From Massilia sp. WG5 (GTDB lineage: Bacteria; Pseudomonadota; Gammaproteobacteria; Burkholderiales; Burkholderiaceae_D), in the NCBI RefSeq assembly GCF_001412595.2, contig NZ_CP012640.2, positions 5,580,001 through 5,644,000 on the forward strand: a stretch of DNA of 64,000 nucleotides. Reading direction: 5' to 3'. The position numbers were made by a program, and so were the translations under genes. The notes beneath the pieces were generated by a model. The model did not search any database. It saw only the letters and a program-made list of their open reading frames with translations, and had not been told where the DNA came from. This document shows, piece by piece, positions 59,479-64,000 of this stretch. Within the stretch, counting starts at the first letter, position 1. Each line of letters begins with the position of its first letter.

Positions 59479-60759
59479 ATGAATTTACCTGTTTTTTGGA
59501 AGCATGCGACCACAGTCCTGACGGGGACTGTCCTCGCGCAAGCATTGCCAATTCTGGTTTCGCCCCTTATCACTCGCCTATGCACCCCTGCTGATCTGGG
59601 GGAATTCAGTGTCTGGCTGGGCATCATCGCCATCACCGCGACGGTCGCCACCTTGCGTCTCGAGGCGGCGATGATTCTCGACCATGATTCGGACGAACAG
59701 CAGACCTGTTTCAGCGTCATTGCCTATTTTTCGACCCTGTTCGCCGTCGGCATCACCGTCCTTGCCATATTCGGCCATCTGGCAGGTATCCCACAGGTGC
59801 AGCAAATGTCCTGGCTTGGATTGATGACGGTGGGTCTCGGCGCATGGCTGATGGCGTATAACTCGGCACTGGTCGCTTATGCGACTTCATACAATGCGTT
59901 TTCGAAGACGGCAATGGCCAAGATCTGCAGCGCGGGGACGATCGCGCTCGGCCAACTGGTGCTGTTATTTGTCGGCGTAGGAAGCGGCGCACTTCTGGCA
60001 GGGCAGATATTGGGAATGACGATTGGCATAGTGGCCGCCATGTTCCTGTTGTCTCCGCCGCGGCCGAGCCTCGCGCTCGTGCCCACGCGTTCCCAGTTGA
60101 ATTACCTCAAGAAACACCAGTCTTTCTGGCGCTTCTCCTTGCCGGCTGGCTTGCTCAACACGGCGGCGGGCAAGTTCCCGCTTTTCCTGGTCGGTGCGAA
60201 ATACGGCCTGTTCGCGGCGGGCCTGTTTGCGCTGACCGAACGCATCCTCACCGCCCCGATTTCGCTGCTGGCGGCTTCGGTTCTCGAAGTGTTCAAACGC
60301 CAATCCGTCCATGAATACCAGACTTTGGGGAATTGCCGGGATGCGTTTCGCAGCACTTTCAAGGCTTTGGTGCTGCTCGGTTCCGGACCTGCGCTATTCA
60401 TCTTTCTGTTTGCACCGGATCTCTGTGCCTGGGTGTTTGGCAAGCCATGGCGCGAAGCGGGTGAATTTGCCCGCATATTGGCTCCGCTTTATTTCCTGAA
60501 CTTCGTCGCCAGTCCCTTGAGCTATGTGTTCTTTGTGGCCGGCAAGCAGAAGACCGAACTCATGTGGCAGGTGGCATTGTTCATCACCACCATATCCGTT
60601 TTTCTTGCACCGCTTTCTTTGAAGCAGGTCCTCGTGAACTATACGCTTGCCTATTCGATTCTCTACCTTGTCTATCTCTACCTGTCCTATCGATTTTCCA
60701 AAAATGCTCCGCTAGGGCCCGCCCGCCTTGGAAATTCTCAATCGATAAACGGCGGGTGA
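59479..60759 (+). CDS. Wzx-type polysaccharide flippase
   Basis: 426-residue MOP-superfamily flippase moving lipid-linked repeat units across the inner membrane. About twelve TM helices, with the family N-terminus LTGTVLAQALPILVSPLITR and SFWRFSLPAGLLNTAAGKFP mid-protein. The frame is open 98 codons upstream without TM segments; the ATG at 59479 (MNLPVFWKHATT) best fits the family but has no Shine-Dalgarno sequence, and ATG 59452 is possible. Codon use is less GC-rich than in the core genes. First gene of flippase-polymerase-GT4-sugar transferase-aminotransferase. Confidence 0.85.
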   Translation: MNLPVFWKHATTVLTGTVLAQALPILVSPLITRLCTPADLGEFSVWLGIIAITATVATLRLEAAMILDHDSDEQQTCFSVIAYFSTLFAVGITVLAIFGHLAGIPQVQQMSWLGLMTVGLGAWLMAYNSALVAYATSYNAFSKTAMAKICSAGTIALGQLVLLFVGVGSGALLAGQILGMTIGIVAAMFLLSPPRPSLALVPTRSQLNYLKKHQSFWRFSLPAGLLNTAAGKFPLFLVGAKYGLFAAGLFALTERILTAPISLLAASVLEVFKRQSVHEYQTLGNCRDAFRSTFKALVLLGSGPALFIFLFAPDLCAWVFGKPWREAGEFARILAPLYFLNFVASPLSYVFFVAGKQKTELMWQVALFITTISVFLAPLSLKQVLVNYTLAYSILYLVYLYLSYRFSKNAPLGPARLGNSQSINGG

Positions 60760-60792
60760 GAAAGCTCAGAAGAATATCGGGGATGGGAGATC

Positions 60793-61998
60793 ATGCAAGC
60801 TATTGGTATAGCGACGAACCGGCCGGTGATCGGTATCAGCCAGAAGTTCACGGTCCATGCAGCTTTCCTGCTGCTGTATCCAGGTTTTTTTTTCTATCAA
60901 ACCCTGCTTGGGCTCGGGATCATCGGTGCCTACCTCGGCGGCTATTTCACGCTTGTTGCGCTGCTGCTGCTGCCTCCCTTGGCCCTCACGTTCATCGCGG
61001 CGGTCAAACGGAACAAAGACTATCTTTCCGGCATGGACGTGTGGATTGCCATTTTTGTTTTCTATTATTTCTCGATCCTTGCCGTAAACCTGTTCGCCGG
61101 AGCAGATCCGATCATCGTGGAGCGCTACACCCAGAGCATGATCTTCTGTTTCGAAACCTACGTGATATTCAGAATCATCGATCTCGAGAACAAGCGACTC
61201 ATCTGGATCACCGCCTTGTCCCTGCTGGTCATGTCGGTGATCACCTATTATTTTTCCATCGGCGGCTTTTTCTTTCTGCAGGCGCTGGGAGAGGCGAAGG
61301 ACCCGGATAATCTCGCAACTTACCAGGGCTTTGCCCGTTCTTATATCTATACCTATATCGTCATGATTGCGGTGACGCGCCGCATGGCGACGCGGTATCT
61401 GTCTTACGCGATCGGCGCTTGCGCGCTGTTCCTGAACGGCGCCCGTAGCGAGTTTTCGGCAGTGCTGTTTCTGATTCCCGTTGTCGAACTGTATTACGCA
61501 AAACACAGGTTATATGCCATCTCGGTTCTCGTGTTTATCGTCGGCCTGGCTGCAGGCGGCATCGAGCAGATCACGAGTATGTTGCCGGACAATCGGATAT
61601 TGCAACTGCTCGACCTGTCGCACTCCACCTCGGCCGTCGCGCGGGAGCATCTTTCGCAGAACGCCATTCGCACCATTTCGGAGAACCCCATCTTTGGCGA
61701 TTTTGCCAGCTATCCGGATGGCCATTACGCGCACAACGTACTGTGCGCCTGGGTCGATTTCGGTCTGTTCGGCGTCGTTTTCTTCCTGTCCCTATTGCTG
61801 GCGCATGCGGCGTGGCTGTTCTTTAACGGCTTCTTTGCGAAAGCGAGGTCTCCTTACTTCGTTCTGGCCTGGTCATTCATCTGCATCACGATTCTCTGGG
61901 CGCTTACCGCGAAAAATATGCCCGACATGAGCGTCGGCGCTGCCATGGGAGCCTTTGCACGATACGGGTATCGGAAGAAGTGCCGCCTCGAACGTTGA
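60793..61998 (+). CDS. O-antigen ligase/polymerase-like (Wzy)
   Basis: 401-residue protein with about eleven hydrophobic helices and low overall conservation, as usual for Wzy or O-antigen ligases. A large periplasmic loop before the last helices contains NAIRTISENPIFGDFASYPD followed by AHNVLCAWVDFG, the typical H-N motif region of the Wzy_C/ligase fold. GGGAG lies about six bases before the ATG. Position between flippase and glycosyltransferase favours the polymerase role. Confidence 0.78.
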   Translation: MQAIGIATNRPVIGISQKFTVHAAFLLLYPGFFFYQTLLGLGIIGAYLGGYFTLVALLLLPPLALTFIAAVKRNKDYLSGMDVWIAIFVFYYFSILAVNLFAGADPIIVERYTQSMIFCFETYVIFRIIDLENKRLIWITALSLLVMSVITYYFSIGGFFFLQALGEAKDPDNLATYQGFARSYIYTYIVMIAVTRRMATRYLSYAIGACALFLNGARSEFSAVLFLIPVVELYYAKHRLYAISVLVFIVGLAAGGIEQITSMLPDNRILQLLDLSHSTSAVAREHLSQNAIRTISENPIFGDFASYPDGHYAHNVLCAWVDFGLFGVVFFLSLLLAHAAWLFFNGFFAKARSPYFVLAWSFICITILWALTAKNMPDMSVGAAMGAFARYGYRKKCRLER

Positions 61999-62013
61999 TG
62001 AAAGCGCGACACC

Positions 62014-63243
62014 ATGCGTATTCTCTACATCAATCACTATGCGGGATCGCCCCGCCATGGCATGGAGTACCGCCCTTATTATCTGGCGCGGGAATGGGTA
62101 TTGGCAGGGCACGAGGTAACGATGGTCGCTGCGGACCAGTCGCATATCCGCGCCCGCCAGCCCTGGATGGCGGGCTGCATGAGGGTTGAGGAGCTCATCG
62201 ACGGCATCCAGTACATCTGGCTCAAGACACATCCCTATCGTGGAAACGGTATCGGACGGGTGCGCAACATGGCTTCCTTCGTACGCGCCCTGTACCGTGA
62301 GAGCAAGCGGCTGTCGACCGCGTACCGGCCCGATGTCGTGATCGCGTCGAGCACCTATCCGATGGATATCTGGCCAGCGCATCGCATCGCGTCACTGTCG
62401 GGAGCCCGGCTGGTATTCGAGCTGCACGACTTGTGGCCGCTTACGCCCATGGAACTGGGCGGGATGTCGAAATGGCACCCCTTCATCATGCTCATCAAGG
62501 CGGCCGAGGATTATGTGTACCGGCATGCCGATGCGGTGGTGTCCGTGCTTCCGAAAGTGCATGCGCATGTGGAATCGCATGGCATGCCACTCGACCGCCT
62601 GCATATCGTTCCAAACGGGATCGACCCGCGGGAGTGGGGCGCCGCCATTCCCGCCCTGGACCCTGCCGTGGAAGACAGGCTGGCCGCGATCTCGGAAGCA
62701 GGAAAAGCCATTGTCGGCTATGCAGGCACACATGGCATCTCGAATTCCCTGGATACCTTTCTCGATGCCGCAGGCCTGATGCGTAGCGAACCGCTGACGT
62801 TTGTGCTGGTGGGCGGCGGGCCTGAAAAGGCCGGCCTGGCGCAACGGGCGCAGGCGGCGCGGCTGGACAACGTCTGTTTTATCGACCCCGTCATCAAGGA
62901 ACAGGTCCCGGCGCTGCTGCAGCGCTTCGACCTGGCCTATATCGGCTGGCGCCGCCAATCGCTGTACCGCTTCGGGATCGCTCCCAACAAGCTCATGGAT
63001 TACATGATGGCGGCGCGGCCCGTACTGCACGCTGTCGAGGCGGGTAATGACCCGGTGGGAGAGGCCGGATGCGGATTGACCGTGGCGCCGGAAAGTCCGG
63101 ACGCGACGGCGCAAGGCATACGAAGCCTGCTCTCCCTCGAGGCGGCCGAACGCCAGGCCATGGGGCAGCGCGGCCGCGATTTTGTCCTGGAAAACCTGAC
63201 GTATCCAATCCTGAGCAAGCGCTTCCTGGCCGCATGTGCTTGA
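62014..63243 (+). CDS. Glycosyltransferase family 4 protein
   Basis: 409-residue GT-B glycosyltransferase. N-terminus MRILYINHYAGSPRHGMEYR; the C-terminal half has VGYAGTHGISNSLDTFLDAA, FVLVGGGPEKAGLAQRA and a degenerate E-x7-E-like region near APNKLMDYMMAARPVLHAVE. Cytoplasmic, acts on a lipid-linked sugar. Starts 15 bp after the polymerase gene and overlaps no neighbour. Donor and acceptor sugars cannot be told. Confidence 0.88.
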   Translation: MRILYINHYAGSPRHGMEYRPYYLAREWVLAGHEVTMVAADQSHIRARQPWMAGCMRVEELIDGIQYIWLKTHPYRGNGIGRVRNMASFVRALYRESKRLSTAYRPDVVIASSTYPMDIWPAHRIASLSGARLVFELHDLWPLTPMELGGMSKWHPFIMLIKAAEDYVYRHADAVVSVLPKVHAHVESHGMPLDRLHIVPNGIDPREWGAAIPALDPAVEDRLAAISEAGKAIVGYAGTHGISNSLDTFLDAAGLMRSEPLTFVLVGGGPEKAGLAQRAQAARLDNVCFIDPVIKEQVPALLQRFDLAYIGWRRQSLYRFGIAPNKLMDYMMAARPVLHAVEAGNDPVGEAGCGLTVAPESPDATAQGIRSLLSLEAAERQAMGQRGRDFVLENLTYPILSKRFLAACA

Positions 63244-63265
63244 ACTTTTCGAGAACGGTGTCTGC

Positions 63266-63862
63266 ATGTCCAAAACCGATATTTTCCTGAAGAGAGCCTT
63301 CGATATCGCCGCCTCGCTCAGCGGCCTGATCTTGCTGTCGCCCCTCATCGTCCTGTGCTGGATCGTCGCGGCATGGGAGACGCGTAGCAACGGGTTTTTC
63401 ATCCAGCGCCGTATCGGACGCCACGGACGGACCATCCATGTCTGCAAGATCAAGACCATGTATCCGGCCGACGGCAAGCGCAGTCCCATCGCTTCCAGAA
63501 ACCTTGCTTCGATCACCCGTTCCGGAAGAATTTTCAGGAAATACAAACTGGACGAATTGCCGCAATTGTTCAATGTGCTCATCGGCAGCATGAGTATCGT
63601 GGGTCCCAGGCCCGACGTGCCCGGCTATGCGGACCGCCTGCAGGGAAAGGACAAGGTGATCCTGCAGCTGCGGCCCGGGATCACGGGCCCGGCCTCCATC
63701 AAATACAAGGATGAAGAGTCCATATTGGCGGCGGTCGACGATCCGGAATCGTACAACGACCGGATCATCTGGCCCGACAAGGTAAGGATCAACAGGGAGT
63801 ATTTCGTTCATTACTCATTGCTGCGCGACGTGAAGTACATCGTTCACACTATTCTTGGGTGA
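63266..63862 (+). CDS. Phosphoglycosyl transferase (PglC/WcaJ-like)
   Basis: 198-residue small monotopic phosphoglycosyl transferase that attaches the first sugar phosphate to undecaprenyl phosphate. One N-terminal re-entrant hydrophobic helix (SGLILLSPLIVLCWIVAA), the basic-aromatic FFIQRRIGRHG, KIKTM, and the active-site KYKLDELPQLFNVLIGSMS followed by VGPRPDVPGY. Length fits PglC/WsaP rather than the large WcaJ. Start ATG 63266; an earlier in-frame TTG-type start at 63236 would overlap the previous gene. Confidence 0.9.
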   Translation: MSKTDIFLKRAFDIAASLSGLILLSPLIVLCWIVAAWETRSNGFFIQRRIGRHGRTIHVCKIKTMYPADGKRSPIASRNLASITRSGRIFRKYKLDELPQLFNVLIGSMSIVGPRPDVPGYADRLQGKDKVILQLRPGITGPASIKYKDEESILAAVDDPESYNDRIIWPDKVRINREYFVHYSLLRDVKYIVHTILG

Positions 63863-63868
63863 GGTCAC

Positions 63869-64000
63869 ATGAATGCTTTATCCGCCACTTGGCCGAGTTT
63901 CTCCGTCGAAGAAGCCACCGCTGTCAAAGATGTCATCCTGTCGAATAAAGTGAATTACTGGACAGGCACCGAATGCCGCGAGTTCGAAAAGGAATTCGCG
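63869..64000 (+). CDS. DegT/DnrJ family aminotransferase (3' partial)
   Basis: First 44 codons of a gene cut by the right edge. MNALSATWPSFSVEEATAVK and then VNYWTGTECREFEKEFA match the N-terminus of PLP-dependent DegT/DnrJ/EryC1/StrS sugar aminotransferases, which make 4-amino-4-deoxy sugars such as those handled by PglC-type enzymes. GAGG lies five bases before the ATG. The substrate-binding Lys lies beyond the window. Confidence 0.8.
   Translation, partial: MNALSATWPSFSVEEATAVKDVILSNKVNYWTGTECREFEKEFA

Overview
The window is a 64-kb piece of a GC-rich proteobacterial chromosome with no phage, insertion sequence, CRISPR array or rRNA operon. Protein content and gene order (carA-carB-greA-DUF4149-yhbY-rlmE-ftsH-folP-glmM, lplT/alr/radA, and DUF1415, DUF1289, DUF1853 and DUF1993 proteins) point to a betaproteobacterium of the order Burkholderiales, most likely Oxalobacteraceae of the Massilia/Telluria/Duganella type. 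This placement is inference from recalled family resemblance, not a search result.

Left part (1-10.4 kb): histidine betaine chemistry. egtD (cut by the left edge) and egtB make hercynine and sulfur-oxidise it toward ergothioneine. About 5 kb further on are a selenophosphate synthetase (selD/senC), a glycosyltransferase (senB) and, divergently, a second EgtB-like enzyme (senA). This is the gene set of the selenoneine pathway. Between the two halves lie a YihY-type membrane protein, a JmjC-like cupin oxygenase coupled to leuA, a Glyco_hydro-like DUF1906 protein, and a long leuA leader that contains an unlisted 26-codon leucine-rich leader peptide.

10.4-29.4 kb: housekeeping and signalling. It holds an RhlE-type RNA helicase, an MltD-type lytic transglycosylase, several DUF genes, a three-PAS GGDEF-EAL protein overlapping a Tat-exported molybdopterin dehydrogenase subunit, a tsaB-rimI-udg-DUF1853 overlapping operon, lplT divergent from alr-radA, and a PilZ protein. 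Two copies of a REP-like palindrome sit between convergent genes at 15.0 and 25.0 kb.

29.4-37.9 kb: a complete phosphate regulon operon, pstSCAB-phoU-phoB-phoR, behind a clear Pho box, followed by a patatin lipoprotein and an HbpS-like protein. A 39-codon single-TM small protein lies on the opposite strand upstream of the Pho box.

37.9-49.5 kb: carAB (TTG start for carA, strong promoter centred in an 11-bp inverted repeat), greA, DUF4149, yhbY divergent from rlmE, ftsH, folP, glmM, then tRNA-Pro(UGG) and tRNA-Arg(UCU).

49.5-64 kb: a metallo-hydrolase, a GH1-like glycosidase, a TonB/TolA-like envelope protein with a 4 x 69-bp internal repeat, and the start of an exopolysaccharide cluster: Wza-like lipoprotein, Wzc-like BY-kinase, acyltransferase, Wzx flippase, Wzy polymerase, GT4 glycosyltransferase, PglC/WcaJ-type sugar transferase and a DegT-family aminotransferase cut by the right edge. 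Base composition drops visibly from about 58.8 kb, consistent with a transferred glycan module.
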